DNA of 64,000 nt from Cyclobacterium lianum (GCF_900143075.1 NZ_FRCY01000017.1:1-64000), one strand, 5' to 3'; counted from the first letter of the stretch, positions 53,153 through 63,007 are shown. The notes: generated by a model from the sequence alone, not told the origin. Made by a program: numbers and translations.

Positions 53153-54265
53153 TTGAAAGGTAAGGGAGAAACATATCGGATCATCATCAGTGGAGGCGGG
53201 ACCGGAGGACATATCTATCCGGCCATCGCCATCGCCAAAGCCTGGAATGAAAAATATCCTGAAAGTGAGGTGCTGTTTGTCGGTGCTGAAGGAAAAATGG
53301 AGATGCAGAAAGTACCGGAGGCAGGGTATAAAATAGAGGGTCTTCGGATTGCAGGGCTGCAAAGGAGATTGACCATAGAAAACCTCTGGTTTCCCTTTAA
53401 GGTACTTGACAGTCTCCAAAAAGCCCGGAAACTCATTAAAAACTTTAAACCTCACCTGGTAGTCGGGGTGGGCGGATATGCCAGTGGCCCCATACTGTTT
53501 GCTGCACAACGAAAAAATATCCCCACACTGATCCAGGAACAAAACAGCTATGCAGGTCTGACCAATAAAATCCTGGCCAAAAGGGCGGATGCAATATGTG
53601 TGGCCTATCCGGATATGGACCGTTACTTCCCCGCCAAAAAGATACGGTATACCGGCAACCCGGTACGAAAAGACATCCTGGAGCTTGCCGATAAAAGAGA
53701 AAAAGCACTGAGGCATTTTGACCTGGATCCCTCAAAGCCGGTCATTCTATCCATTGGAGGAAGTCTGGGCGCCCGTACTTTGAACCGGGCACTGCTGCAC
53801 AATATGGACACATTTGACAAACACGGATATCAGGTACTCTGGCAAACAGGAAGCTTTTATCATGACGAAATCAGCAAAAAGGTACAGGATTCAGGTTTGA
53901 AAAACATACGGCCACTGGAATTTATCAAAGACATGGACCTGGCCTATGCTGCAGCGACGCTGGTCATTTCAAGGTCAGGCGCCCTTTCGGTATCCGAATT
54001 GAGCCTGGTGGGTAAGCCGGTTATCTTTATCCCCTCGCCCAATGTGGCAGAGGACCATCAAACCAAAAATGCGATGGCTTTCGTGTCACAGCAGGCCGCA
54101 GTATTGCTCAAGGATGAGGATGCGGTTTCAGAACTTGCAGCTATGGTACACGACTTGCTGCAGCATCCTGAAAAACAAAAAACCCTTGCTGATGCCATCA
54201 AAACACTGGGGAAACCAGGAGCAGCAAAAGAAATCGTTAAAACCATGGAAAACCTCTTGCAATGA
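53153..54265 (+). CDS. murG: Lipid II-forming GlcNAc transferase MurG
   Basis: A 370-residue peripheral GT28 enzyme converting lipid I to lipid II. N-terminal IISGGGTGGHIYPAIAIAKA (about residue 10), KPHLVVGVGGYASGPILFAA, TLIQEQNSYAGLTNKILAKR, and the C-domain LVISRSGALSVSELSLVGKP followed by PSPNVAEDHQTKNA for UDP-GlcNAc binding. TTG start at 53153, 4 bp after ftsW; no closer ATG is available before the first motif. Confidence 0.97.
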   Translation: MKGKGETYRIIISGGGTGGHIYPAIAIAKAWNEKYPESEVLFVGAEGKMEMQKVPEAGYKIEGLRIAGLQRRLTIENLWFPFKVLDSLQKARKLIKNFKPHLVVGVGGYASGPILFAAQRKNIPTLIQEQNSYAGLTNKILAKRADAICVAYPDMDRYFPAKKIRYTGNPVRKDILELADKREKALRHFDLDPSKPVILSIGGSLGARTLNRALLHNMDTFDKHGYQVLWQTGSFYHDEISKKVQDSGLKNIRPLEFIKDMDLAYAAATLVISRSGALSVSELSLVGKPVIFIPSPNVAEDHQTKNAMAFVSQQAAVLLKDEDAVSELAAMVHDLLQHPEKQKTLADAIKTLGKPGAAKEIVKTMENLLQ

Positions 54266-55659
54266 ACCTCAGAAACCTCCATAGCGTCTATTTTCTGGGT
54301 ATTGGTGGTATCGGCATGAGCGCCATCGCCCGTTGGTTCAATCACCTGGGTATTCCCGTGTATGGCTACGACAAGACCCCTTCCCCACTTACCGAAGCCC
54401 TGCAACAGGAAGGGATGCAGGTAAGCTATGCCGACGATAGCAGCCAGATCCCGGGTGAATTCACCCAGGAGGCTGGTGAGAAATTGGTGGTTTGGACCCC
54501 GGCGGTACCCGAAAACAGCCGGCTTTATACCTATTTTAAAAATAACGGCTATACCATCAGAAAGCGATCCGCAGTATTAGGACTGATCACCAAAGACATG
54601 GAGTCTGTGGCTGTCGCAGGTACCCATGGCAAGACGACCACCTCGTCCATGATCGCTCATCTGCTCAAACATGCCGGACACAATACGGCTGCATTTCTGG
54701 GTGGGCTGACCCAAAACTACCAGAATAACCTGATCCTTCACGATGAGGGCAGCAAAGAGGCGCCTGTAGTAGTGGTGGAAGCAGATGAATTTGACCGTTC
54801 CTTTCTTCAACTGCACCCCAATATCAGCATTGTCACGAGCATAGATCCCGATCATCTGGACATTTATGGGGATGCCGGGCAACTAGTGGAAGGTTTTGTC
54901 TCCTTTATCCGGCTTACCAATCCACAGGGACATCTGTTTATTCACCACAAAGCCTACGACAAAATCAAAGACCTTGACCTGGGCGAGGCTGCCGTTCACT
55001 TGTACGGGTTGAACGCCGGTACCGTCCATGCGGAAAACATCAAGGCCGGTACCGTTTCCTTTACGTTCGATTACGTTTCCGAAAGTCACAGAATTGACCA
55101 ACTGGAATTGAAGGTTCCCGGCTTCCACAATATAGAAAACGCGCTAGCAGCGATTGCTGTAGGACTACATTATAAATTATCCGAGACCGCCATCAGAGCA
55201 GGCATATCCAGCTACAGGGGTGTGAAAAGAAGATTTGAGTGCATTCACTCCAGTGAAAAAATTACCTATATCGATGACTATGCCCACCACCCGGAGGAAA
55301 TAAGAGCCTTTCTGGAATCTGTTCGTGCGATGTACCCGGGAAAAAAACTTACAGCGGTATTTCAACCCCACCTCTTTACCAGAACCAGAGATTTTGCAAA
55401 GGGTTTTTCCGAGAGTCTTTCTCTGGCAGATGAGGTGATTTTGCTGGACATCTATCCGGCAAGAGAACTACCGATTCCCGGTATCAGCTCCTCCATGTTG
55501 CTCCCGGACATTAGCAGTCCGGAAAAACAGGTGTTGGCCCGGGAAAACCTGCTAGCCTATCTGAAAGAGATAAAACCCGAAGTGCTGGTCACCATCGGGG
55601 CGGGTGATATTGATCGCCTGGTTATTCCAATTGCTAAATGGATAGAAGATGGAGAATAA
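54262..55659 (+). CDS. murC: UDP-MurNAc--L-alanine ligase MurC
   Basis: A 465-residue Mur ligase that adds the first stem-peptide residue. N-terminal VYFLGIGGIGMSAIARWFNH, P-loop AVAGTHGKTTTSSMIAHLLK (about residue 117; GTHGKTTT is specific to MurC/Mpl), VVVEADEFDRSFLQLHPNIS, and the C-terminal YIDDYAHHPEEIRAFL. Its length and context (next to murG and ftsQ) indicate MurC rather than Mpl. ATG overlaps the murG stop (ATGA). Confidence 0.97.
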   Translation: MNLRNLHSVYFLGIGGIGMSAIARWFNHLGIPVYGYDKTPSPLTEALQQEGMQVSYADDSSQIPGEFTQEAGEKLVVWTPAVPENSRLYTYFKNNGYTIRKRSAVLGLITKDMESVAVAGTHGKTTTSSMIAHLLKHAGHNTAAFLGGLTQNYQNNLILHDEGSKEAPVVVVEADEFDRSFLQLHPNISIVTSIDPDHLDIYGDAGQLVEGFVSFIRLTNPQGHLFIHHKAYDKIKDLDLGEAAVHLYGLNAGTVHAENIKAGTVSFTFDYVSESHRIDQLELKVPGFHNIENALAAIAVGLHYKLSETAIRAGISSYRGVKRRFECIHSSEKITYIDDYAHHPEEIRAFLESVRAMYPGKKLTAVFQPHLFTRTRDFAKGFSESLSLADEVILLDIYPARELPIPGISSSMLLPDISSPEKQVLARENLLAYLKEIKPEVLVTIGAGDIDRLVIPIAKWIEDGE

Positions 55660-56416
55660 AAATCGGTGGAAATATAGGAAATCGATGCTTATGCTTTTCG
55701 TAGGGCTGATACTGTTTGGCTTTATCGCATTCGCTGAGCACAAAACGACCTCCCGCAAGGTTGCCGGCCTGGAGGTTTATGTGGAAGGAGTGAGTGATGT
55801 CTATTTTGTGGAAGAAAAGGAGGTCATCGCACTGCTGAAAAATGCATTTCCAGGCTTGAGCGAACCGGCAGGCACTGCTGATATCTCCATTGAACAGATG
55901 GAGAAAAAGGTGGAAGCACATCCCCTGGTCAGGAATGCGGAGGTCTATCAGGATCTGAAAGGTACCATTAGGGTTAAAGTGAGTCAGCACGTGCCCATGG
56001 CCAGGATCGTCAGGCCCCTGGCGGCGGATGGGTACATCAGTACCTCGGGAAAGATCCTGCCCACTTCACCAAATTACACCTCTCGGGTACTTATCCTGGA
56101 AGGCAGCCGTGCCCCATCCCTGCTCAGGGAAAAAGACCTGACAGAGAAGGAAGCCCAGCTCCTGGAATTGATCCGTCATATCTACCAGGATCCCTTTTGG
56201 AGCGCGCAGATCAGTTCTCTGGAATTGTTAAAGAATGGGGAGGTCAACCTTTACCAGCAAGTGGGTCGTCAGGTCATTGAATTTGGCAAACCAGAAAACA
56301 TCGGATTGAAATTCAGGAAAATAAAAACCTTTTATAAGAAAATATTGCCCGAAAAAGGGTGGAATACCTATGCAAGGGTAAACGTAAAATATAAGGATCA
56401 AATCATTTGTGAATAA
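55649..56416 (+). CDS. ftsQ: Cell-division protein FtsQ/DivIB
   Basis: A 255-residue bitopic protein: short basic N-terminus, one membrane span (SMLMLFVGLILFGFIAFA, about residue 13), a POTRA domain (GLEVYVEGVSDVYFVEEKEV to VEAHPLVRNAEVYQDLKG) and an FtsQ beta domain (RQVIEFGKPENIGLKFRKIK, about residue 210). It links FtsL/FtsB to the rest of the divisome in the periplasm. Overlaps murC by 11 bp. Sequence conservation is low, so position in the cluster supports the name. Confidence 0.93.
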   Translation: MENKNRWKYRKSMLMLFVGLILFGFIAFAEHKTTSRKVAGLEVYVEGVSDVYFVEEKEVIALLKNAFPGLSEPAGTADISIEQMEKKVEAHPLVRNAEVYQDLKGTIRVKVSQHVPMARIVRPLAADGYISTSGKILPTSPNYTSRVLILEGSRAPSLLREKDLTEKEAQLLELIRHIYQDPFWSAQISSLELLKNGEVNLYQQVGRQVIEFGKPENIGLKFRKIKTFYKKILPEKGWNTYARVNVKYKDQIICE

Positions 56417-56427
56417 TTGTTAGCGCT

Positions 56428-57744
56428 ATGGAAAACGAAAAACTTATTGTTGGACTGGACATCGGTACGACGAAAATCTGTGCGATTATCGGCCGTAAAA
56501 ATGAATACGGAAAGTTGGAGGTACTGGGTATGGGCAAAGCAGTATCAGATGGTGTGATCAGGGGCATTGTCACCAATATTGACAAGACTGTCAATGCCAT
56601 CACCAAAGCCGTGAATGAGGCCTCCGAGATGTCCAATGTGGACATTGGAGAGGTAATCGTGGGTATTGCGGGCCAGCACATCAGGAGCGCCATTCACCAC
56701 GGTGTGATCATCCGAAACCCAAAAGACGATGAAATTACGGTAGAGGATGTCCGGCGGCTGGCCAATGACATGGAAAACATAGTGGTCCCTCCGGGAAACA
56801 GTATCATTCACGTCATGCCACAGGACTACACCGTAGACTATGAAGAAGGCGTACGGGATCCGGTGGGAATGTCCGGCGCCCGCCTTGAAGCCGACTTTCA
56901 CATCATCACTGCTCAATCAGCCGCTATCAATAATATTGACCGATGTGTAAAGCGGGCCAATCTGCAATCCAAGGCACTGATCCTGGAGCCACTGGCCAGT
57001 TCACTCTCCGTATTGAGCGACATGGATAAGGAGGCGGGAGTTTGCCTGGTTGATATCGGAGGAGGTACAACAGACGTGGCGATATTTTATGAAAACATCA
57101 TTCGCCACACTGCTGTGATTCCTTTTGGTGGCAACATCATTACCGCAGACATTAAGGAAGGCTGTATGGTCATGCAACACCAGGCAGAACTATTGAAAAC
57201 CAAATTTGGCAAGGCCATTTCAGAGGAAGCCAATCCCAACGAGATCGTCTCTATTCCGGGATTACGCAACAGGCCTCCCAAGGAGATTTCGGTCAGGAAC
57301 CTGGCCTCCATCATCGAGGCAAGAATGGAAGAAATCATCGAGATGGTACAATCGGAAATTGCAACCAGCGGCGTATACAAGAAGCTGGCCGGAGGAATCG
57401 TCCTGACAGGAGGGGGTTCCCTGCTGCATGGCGTTGGCCCGTTATTTGAATACATGACCGGACTGGATACCCGGATTGGCTACCCCAATGAGCACTTGGG
57501 AAAATCAAAAATCGAGGAAGTCAAAAGCCCCATGTTTGCCACTACGGTAGGGCTGGTTTTGGCCGGCTTCAAAGCGCTGGATGACCGCGAAGATACCTAT
57601 AGGTTAAAAGAAAGTACCGGTAATTCCGGCCTTAAAAAGGGATATAAATCCGAACAAATGGGCCGGGATATTTTCGGCTCCATCACCAAAAAGCTCAAAA
57701 ATTTCATCACTGATGATATCGGAGATGATCAGCAACAGTATTAA
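56428..57744 (+). CDS. ftsA: Cell-division protein FtsA
   Basis: A 438-residue actin-like ATPase that tethers FtsZ to the membrane. Phosphate-1 motif EKLIVGLDIGTTKICAIIGR (residue 4 on), the SHS2/1C domain (VDIGEVIVGIAGQHIRSAIH), phosphate-2 VCLVDIGGGTTDVAIFYE (about residue 208) and adenosine motif GGIVLTGGGSLLHGV (about residue 324). The C-terminal segment GSITKKLKNFITDD can form the amphipathic membrane-targeting helix. It precedes ftsZ by 42 bp, the largest internal gap of the cluster, so ftsZ may have its own promoter. Confidence 0.97.
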   Translation: MENEKLIVGLDIGTTKICAIIGRKNEYGKLEVLGMGKAVSDGVIRGIVTNIDKTVNAITKAVNEASEMSNVDIGEVIVGIAGQHIRSAIHHGVIIRNPKDDEITVEDVRRLANDMENIVVPPGNSIIHVMPQDYTVDYEEGVRDPVGMSGARLEADFHIITAQSAAINNIDRCVKRANLQSKALILEPLASSLSVLSDMDKEAGVCLVDIGGGTTDVAIFYENIIRHTAVIPFGGNIITADIKEGCMVMQHQAELLKTKFGKAISEEANPNEIVSIPGLRNRPPKEISVRNLASIIEARMEEIIEMVQSEIATSGVYKKLAGGIVLTGGGSLLHGVGPLFEYMTGLDTRIGYPNEHLGKSKIEEVKSPMFATTVGLVLAGFKALDDREDTYRLKESTGNSGLKKGYKSEQMGRDIFGSITKKLKNFITDDIGDDQQQY

Positions 57745-57786
57745 CAATCCAAAAGCTAACAATATTTAATTACTGACCGAGGAAAA

Positions 57787-59397
57787 ATGTCAAGCGCCAT
57801 GAAAGACTATAAATTTGATATTCAAAAAAATCACCGTTCGATCATCAAGGTCATCGGTGTAGGTGGTGGGGGCTCAAATGCCGTAAACCACATGTTTAAC
57901 CAGGGGATAAAAGACGTGGAGTTTGTTGTGGTCAACACAGACTCTCAGGCACTGAAAAGTAGCCCTGTCCCTTTAAAATTACAAATCGGTGCCCATCTGA
58001 CTGAAGGCCTGGGAGCGGGTGCAAATCCGGAAAAGGGCAAAAATGCTGCCCTGGAAAGTAAGGAGGAGATCAGGAAGCTCCTGGAGGACAATACCAAAAT
58101 GGTATTCATCACGGCCGGAATGGGCGGGGGTACCGGAACTGGCGCCGCGCCTGTGATTGCTAAGATTGCAAAAGATATGGATATCCTTACGGTAGGCATT
58201 GTCACAGCCCCTTTTGTTTTTGAAGGACGTAAAAAAACCTTTTCGGCACAGGCTGGCATAGAGTCCCTGCGCGAAAACTGCGATACCGTACTGGTAATAC
58301 TGAATGACAAGTTAAGGGAGATGTATGGCAACCTGCCTATCCGGCAGGCGTTCGGAAAAGCAGACAATATCCTGAGTACTGCTGCCAAATCTATTGCTGA
58401 AATCATCACCGAAACCCAGGAGGTCAACGTAGACTTTGAAGACGTCAAAACGGTAATGAAGGACGCCGGCGCCGCTGTGATGGGATCGGCCATGGAGGAA
58501 GGAGAAGGCAGAGCGCTCAAGGCCGCCGAAAAGGCCATTTCCTCTCCCCTACTCAACAATGTGGACATCAAGGGAGCAGAAAAAATCCTGCTGTCCATCA
58601 TGTCCGGCGAAGAGGAAGAACTGTCCATGGACGAATTGGTAGAAATAACAGAGTTTATACAGAACCGTGCCGGAGATATGGCAGACGTCATCTTCGGTCA
58701 GGGCATAGATCCGGATCTGAAAAAAGGTATTCGTGTGACGGTGATTGCGACTGGGTTTGAAACAGATTCCCTGGCAGAGCAACCCTATTCCGGCAAAAAG
58801 GATGAAGAACAAACCCGGAAGGTCATCCATCTGGAATCCGGAAAAACCTCAAAAGTGGACGAAGATGTTACCCATTCCGGACAAACTGTGACCTTTTCCG
58901 TACAACCACCGCAGCAGTCTCCTCAGGCCTCGGAAACACCAAAGGAAGAAGAAAACAGCCATTCTGAAAAAAATAAGCATGAAACCAATGAGGGGCAGAA
59001 AGGAGCGGACGAGGAATTCGAATACGTGTCCCCAACGCCTGCACCCGAGCCCAAGAAGGTGTTGACCCTTTTCGATAAACCGGAGCAGTCCTCCCCGCAA
59101 CAACCCGAAAAAAAAGAGGAAGAGTCCAATGTCTATCAAAACGATTATTTTGAACAGATCAAGGAAAAGGCCATGAAACGTGCCCATGACCGATTCGAAA
59201 AACTTCGGCAAATGAGATCGGTCAATCAAAGTCCGGAAGAGTTTAAAGAAAAACTGGAGATCCCGGCCTATCAGAGAAAAAACATCAAACTCCATCAGGT
59301 GCAACACAGCTCGGAGAGGAGCTTGTCAAAATTCAATCTCAACGATGACAACGAAATCATCAGCAACAATAGATTTCTCCACGACAATGTGGATTAA
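57787..59397 (+). CDS. ftsZ: Cell-division GTPase FtsZ
   Basis: A 536-residue tubulin homologue forming the Z ring. GTP-binding IKVIGVGGGGSNAVNHMFNQ (about residue 18), tubulin signature AGMGGGTGTGAAPVIAKIAK (about residue 110), and synergy-loop region VNVDFEDVKTVMKDAGAAVM (about residue 217). After the core (about residue 330) comes a long disordered acidic/Gln/Pro-rich linker, then EIPAYQRKNIKL, the Bacteroidota counterpart of the C-terminal FtsA-binding peptide, and about 30 further residues. Last gene of the cluster, converging with the reductase gene across only 2 bp. Confidence 0.97.
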   Translation: MSSAMKDYKFDIQKNHRSIIKVIGVGGGGSNAVNHMFNQGIKDVEFVVVNTDSQALKSSPVPLKLQIGAHLTEGLGAGANPEKGKNAALESKEEIRKLLEDNTKMVFITAGMGGGTGTGAAPVIAKIAKDMDILTVGIVTAPFVFEGRKKTFSAQAGIESLRENCDTVLVILNDKLREMYGNLPIRQAFGKADNILSTAAKSIAEIITETQEVNVDFEDVKTVMKDAGAAVMGSAMEEGEGRALKAAEKAISSPLLNNVDIKGAEKILLSIMSGEEEELSMDELVEITEFIQNRAGDMADVIFGQGIDPDLKKGIRVTVIATGFETDSLAEQPYSGKKDEEQTRKVIHLESGKTSKVDEDVTHSGQTVTFSVQPPQQSPQASETPKEEENSHSEKNKHETNEGQKGADEEFEYVSPTPAPEPKKVLTLFDKPEQSSPQQPEKKEEESNVYQNDYFEQIKEKAMKRAHDRFEKLRQMRSVNQSPEEFKEKLEIPAYQRKNIKLHQVQHSSERSLSKFNLNDDNEIISNNRFLHDNVD

Positions 59398-59399
59398 GG

Positions 59400-59924
59400 T
59401 TAAAAATCGACTAGCAACCTGGCCTGCTCATGCAATAAGCTCAGGTACAGCTTATTGCTGAGCAGGCCATCTGTCATATTTTCCTCAATCCTGGCCAGCT
59501 TGATCTTGTTGGCCAGAACATGCATTCCCAGGTAATTGAAAATATCGGTCAGGTGGCTCAGCGCAATGCCACCTCCACCGATGCCTGAAGAAATGCCCAC
59601 CAATGCACATTTTTTGGATCGAAAACTATTGGGATAGGTCATTCCGTCGATAAAGGATTTGAGGATTCCGGGAAAAGATCCATTGTATTCGGGAACAATA
59701 AATACAAATTTTCTTCCCTCTTTTACCCGGTTGTGGATCAGGTTATATGCTTTATTTTTACCATTATTTTCGTAGAGTGCAGTGAAAACAAAGTCGTCCG
59801 GAAGTTCTGTTAAATTGATGATCTCACTGTTTACACCGATCTGACTCAGTATTTCGCTGTAAAGTACTGCTATCCTGGCAGAAACAGCTTGTTTCCTGTT
59901 CGTACTTACTATTATTTTTATCAT
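59400..59924 (-). CDS. NADPH-dependent FMN reductase-family protein
   Basis: A 174-residue flavodoxin-like protein. FMN phosphate-binding loop IIVSTNRKQAVSARIAVLYS (residue 4 on; usually GSxRxxS, here STNRKQA), active-site segment FIVPEYNGSFPGILKSFIDG (about residue 76) and ALVGISSGIGGGGIALSHLT (about residue 106). This matches the NADPH_dep_FMN_red family (azoreductase/chromate-reductase-like). The electron acceptor is unknown. It converges with ftsZ. Confidence 0.9.
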   Translation of the reverse strand: MIKIIVSTNRKQAVSARIAVLYSEILSQIGVNSEIINLTELPDDFVFTALYENNGKNKAYNLIHNRVKEGRKFVFIVPEYNGSFPGILKSFIDGMTYPNSFRSKKCALVGISSGIGGGGIALSHLTDIFNYLGMHVLANKIKLARIEENMTDGLLSNKLYLSLLHEQARLLVDF

Positions 59925-60040
59925 AGACCTTTGTTATCGATGACATAAATACAAACACACCCACCATAAAGTTTCTTATTTGCTATATTTGAAACCGGTC
60001 AATTTATCTTTACCAGGCAGCAGCCTCTTCCCTTATCAGC

Positions 60041-60877
60041 ATGCGAAAAGAACCTGAAATCACCTATACGGAAAAAATCAATCATGCCGCCAGGCACTTG
60101 CAGGATCTCATAAAATCAAAACCGGAAACCGCTATCATTCTGGGTACCGGGCTGGGTAGCCTGATCAATGACATCAGCGTTGAGTTCAAAATCAGCTATG
60201 AAGATATCCCTTATTTCCCGGTCTCTACAGTCACTTCACACCATGGTAAGCTGATCCTGGGTACGCTTGCAGGTAAAGCGGTATTGGCCATGCAGGGACG
60301 GTTTCATTATTATGAGGGGTATTCCATGAAGGAAGTAACCTTTCCCATTCGTGTGATGAGAAAATTGGGCATCAAGCATTTGCTCATTTCCAATGCATCG
60401 GGGGGCTTGAATGCGCAACATCAGATCGGTGATGTGATGATCATCAATGATCACATTGATTTGTTTCCCGAAAACGCCCTCCGCGGACCCAATGTGGAAG
60501 GGTTTGGCGAAAGGTTTCCCGATATGAGCGAGGCTTACCACCCCCAATACATCGCCTGGGCCCTTGAAATCGGAGAAGCAAACGGAATCCGTACGCATCA
60601 GGGCGTATATGCCGGAGTACAGGGACCTAACCTGGAAACACCTGCAGAATACAAATACCTGAGCAGAATTGGTGCCGATGCAGTGGGAATGAGTACCGTT
60701 CCTGAGGTAACGGTTGCCGTACATAGTGGCATGAAAGTCTTTGCCATTTCGGCGATTACCGATTTGGGCGTACCCGGTAAAATAAAAAAAATCAGCCTTC
60801 AGGACGTATTGCAGGCGGCAGCACATGCCGAACCCGCCATGCGAAAAATCATGCTGGGATTGCTGGAGAAATTGTAA
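60041..60877 (+). CDS. Purine nucleoside phosphorylase (PNP-I, trimeric type)
   Basis: A 278-residue cytosolic enzyme cleaving (deoxy)inosine/guanosine with phosphate. Phosphate-binding TAIILGTGLGSLINDISVEF (about residue 29), TSHHGKLILGTLAGKAVLAM, MQGRFHYYEGYSMKEVTFPI, SNASGGLNAQHQIGDVMIIN, VQGPNLETPAEYKYLSRIGA (about residue 198) and DAVGMSTVPEVTVAVH. Length and motifs fit the trimeric inosine-guanosine family (PunA/DeoD-like), not hexameric DeoD. The upstream gap (116 bp) is divergent with the reductase. The symbol punA is likely but not verified. Confidence 0.95.
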   Translation: MRKEPEITYTEKINHAARHLQDLIKSKPETAIILGTGLGSLINDISVEFKISYEDIPYFPVSTVTSHHGKLILGTLAGKAVLAMQGRFHYYEGYSMKEVTFPIRVMRKLGIKHLLISNASGGLNAQHQIGDVMIINDHIDLFPENALRGPNVEGFGERFPDMSEAYHPQYIAWALEIGEANGIRTHQGVYAGVQGPNLETPAEYKYLSRIGADAVGMSTVPEVTVAVHSGMKVFAISAITDLGVPGKIKKISLQDVLQAAAHAEPAMRKIMLGLLEKL

Positions 60878-61092
60878 GGGCATCGCCTGCTTGGGTTTTT
60901 GCTTTGCCGCTTTGGGGATAGTCCGGGGGCAAGTGGGAGATCTGCAGTCCCCAGGTCCGGTTGCTTCAGATCACAAGTCTGTCCATTTCCAGGACCAGAA
61001 TTGGAGCAAAATTAGATTTTCGGAGAATTTTAAATTTTTATTTTGTCTTGGAACAATTTTTGGATGGCTTTAAAAAACTAATTTAAATTATT

Positions 61093-61758
61093 ATGGAAAA
61101 AATATTGATTATTGGCGCAAATGGAAAAACCGGCCGTTTGATAGCCGAACAATTGTCTGCTCATGCTGACTATACGCCCGTTGCGATGATTCGCGACAAA
61201 TCCCAGAAATCGTTTTTTGAAGAAAAAGGGATAGCTACCGTTTCCGGAGATTTAGAAGAAGATTTTAGTGGAGCATTCGATGGAATTGAAAAGGTGATTT
61301 TTGCCGCCGGCTCCGGCTCCAAAACAGGGAAAGACAAAACCAAACTGGTAGATGAAATCGGCGCTATCAGGAGCATCGATCTCGCAAAGCAGAAACAGAT
61401 AAAAAAATATGTCATGCTAAGCTCCAGAGGTGCTGAAAATGCCGAAAAAGCGGATGAATCCATGCAACACTACCTGCTCGCGAAAAAAGCGGCAGATGAA
61501 CACCTGAAAACTTCAGGCCTGCCTTATGCCGTAGTGAGACCCGGCAAACTTACTGACGGACCCTATACCGGAAAAATAAAGGTGGCACCGGTTTTTAACG
61601 AAAAGGGAGAAATATCCAGAGCGGACGTCGCTGCAGTTTTGATCCATATGCTTGATACCTCTCTGGAAGGTACGCAGGTCTTCGAAATCCTGGGAGGAAA
61701 GGTGGACATACCAGAGTCCGTTCATCTGTTTCTAAAATCTGGGCAACCCGTAGTTTGA
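61093..61758 (+). CDS. NAD(P)-binding atypical SDR (NAD(P)H-binding) protein
   Basis: A 221-residue Rossmann protein. N-terminal ILIIGANGKTGRLIAEQLSA (residues 4-23) is the NAD(P) loop TGxxGxxG-type in the SDR_a5/NmrA-like form GANGKTGR. VIFAAGSGSKTGKDKT and VDEIGAIRSIDLAKQKQIKK follow, then YVMLSSRGAENAEKA and the LPYAVVRPGKLTDG motif (about residue 141) in place of the canonical YxxxK catalytic pair. Similar to YhfK/YwnB-type proteins; substrate unknown. The 215-bp gap to PNP holds no supported gene. Confidence 0.9.
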   Translation: MEKILIIGANGKTGRLIAEQLSAHADYTPVAMIRDKSQKSFFEEKGIATVSGDLEEDFSGAFDGIEKVIFAAGSGSKTGKDKTKLVDEIGAIRSIDLAKQKQIKKYVMLSSRGAENAEKADESMQHYLLAKKAADEHLKTSGLPYAVVRPGKLTDGPYTGKIKVAPVFNEKGEISRADVAAVLIHMLDTSLEGTQVFEILGGKVDIPESVHLFLKSGQPVV

Positions 61759-61837
61759 CACCTTTGCATGCTATCAATTAGGTAAATATCACTTTTATTG
61801 GTTACATTTAATGTTGACAGAACCCAAACCATAAATC

Positions 61838-63007
61838 ATGATATTCCTCCCACTTATTTTAGCAGCTTCGGTTTTTATGCAAAAGGAGGCCACACCATCT
61901 TTTGCAGCAGAAACCCTGGATGATCAAATTGAAATCGGGTACGGACTGGGCATAGGAGATGTGGACGGAGATGGAAAACCCGACATATTGCTGGCGGACA
62001 AAAAAGAATTTGTCTGGTACAGAAACGGAGATTGGAAACGGTTTGTGATGGTAGAAAATCTCACTGACAATGACAATGTATGCATTGCTGCCAGAGACAT
62101 CGACGGAGATGGAAAAGTAGAAGTGGCAGTGGGTGCACAGTGGAACCCGGGTGAAACCTCAGACCCCAGCAAGTCCGGATCCGTGCACTACCTGATCCGC
62201 CCAGAGGATCCCACCCAGAAATGGGAGCCAGTGCAATTGCACCATGAACCAACAGTACATCGCATGCGGTGGATTCAGGCGGACGAAGGCAAATTTCATT
62301 TGGTCATGCTTCCCCTTCACGGTAGGGGTAATTCAGGCGGAGAAGGTGATGGCGTGAAGGTGATCGGATATGAAATGCAGGACAAGACAGGCCGGGACTG
62401 GAAGCATTGGGTAATCGACCAATCCATGCACATTACCCACAATCTGGAAATTGTTCCATCAGATAAATCCAGCGAATCGCTCTATATCGGTGGAAAAGAG
62501 GGTGTGAAGACCTTCCATTTTGCCGGTGGCAAGTGGAGCCCGCACCCTGATGGTGCCTGGCTGGTAGACGATTATGGCTTTGGGGAAATACGGGTAGGCA
62601 AGAACGCCGCGGGACAGCATTTCCTTACCGGGGTTGAACCCTTTCACGGTCCTACCCTATCGGTTTACCTTCCCGGGGATGGAAGATTTTCGCAGGACAA
62701 TCTGGAACGGAAAGTACTCACCTCTGAAATGAAGCAGGGACATGGTCTGGCCACAGCTGATTTACTTGAGCAGGGTGAGGATCAGATCGTTATTGGTTGG
62801 AGAGAAGCAAATGATGCAGGAAATATCGGTATCAAGCTATTCTATCGCGACGAAAACCAATCCTGGAAAGAGCACTGGGTAGACCGGGACGATATGGCTT
62901 GCGAAGATTTGAAAGTGGCAGATTTAAATGGAGATGGCAAACCCGACATCATAGCGTCCGGGAGATCTACACATAACCTTAAAATATACTGGAACAAGAG
63001 CCTTTGA
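61838..63007 (+). CDS. FG-GAP/VCBS repeat protein, probably exported
   Basis: A 389-residue protein with an N-terminal hydrophobic stretch (MIFLPLILAASVFM) that could be a signal. Repeats with DxDGDGxxD calcium-type loops occur at GIGDVDGDGKPDILLADKKE (about residue 35), ARDIDGDGKVEVAVGAQWNP (about residue 85) and VADLNGDGKPDIIASGRSTH (about residue 363). These are blades of an FG-GAP/VCBS beta-propeller. Found near the DUF3500 gene, 44 bp downstream on the same strand, so probably co-transcribed. No catalytic signature; substrate unknown. Confidence 0.8.
   Translation: MIFLPLILAASVFMQKEATPSFAAETLDDQIEIGYGLGIGDVDGDGKPDILLADKKEFVWYRNGDWKRFVMVENLTDNDNVCIAARDIDGDGKVEVAVGAQWNPGETSDPSKSGSVHYLIRPEDPTQKWEPVQLHHEPTVHRMRWIQADEGKFHLVMLPLHGRGNSGGEGDGVKVIGYEMQDKTGRDWKHWVIDQSMHITHNLEIVPSDKSSESLYIGGKEGVKTFHFAGGKWSPHPDGAWLVDDYGFGEIRVGKNAAGQHFLTGVEPFHGPTLSVYLPGDGRFSQDNLERKVLTSEMKQGHGLATADLLEQGEDQIVIGWREANDAGNIGIKLFYRDENQSWKEHWVDRDDMACEDLKVADLNGDGKPDIIASGRSTHNLKIYWNKSL

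Noticed and set aside
57945-58691. 248-codon open frame opposite ftsZ
   Set aside because: Antisense shadow of the conserved GTPase core; Ser/Ala-rich with no domain.
60236-60883. 215-codon open frame opposite the purine nucleoside phosphorylase gene
   Set aside because: Fully antisense to a well-conserved enzyme and without recognisable features.
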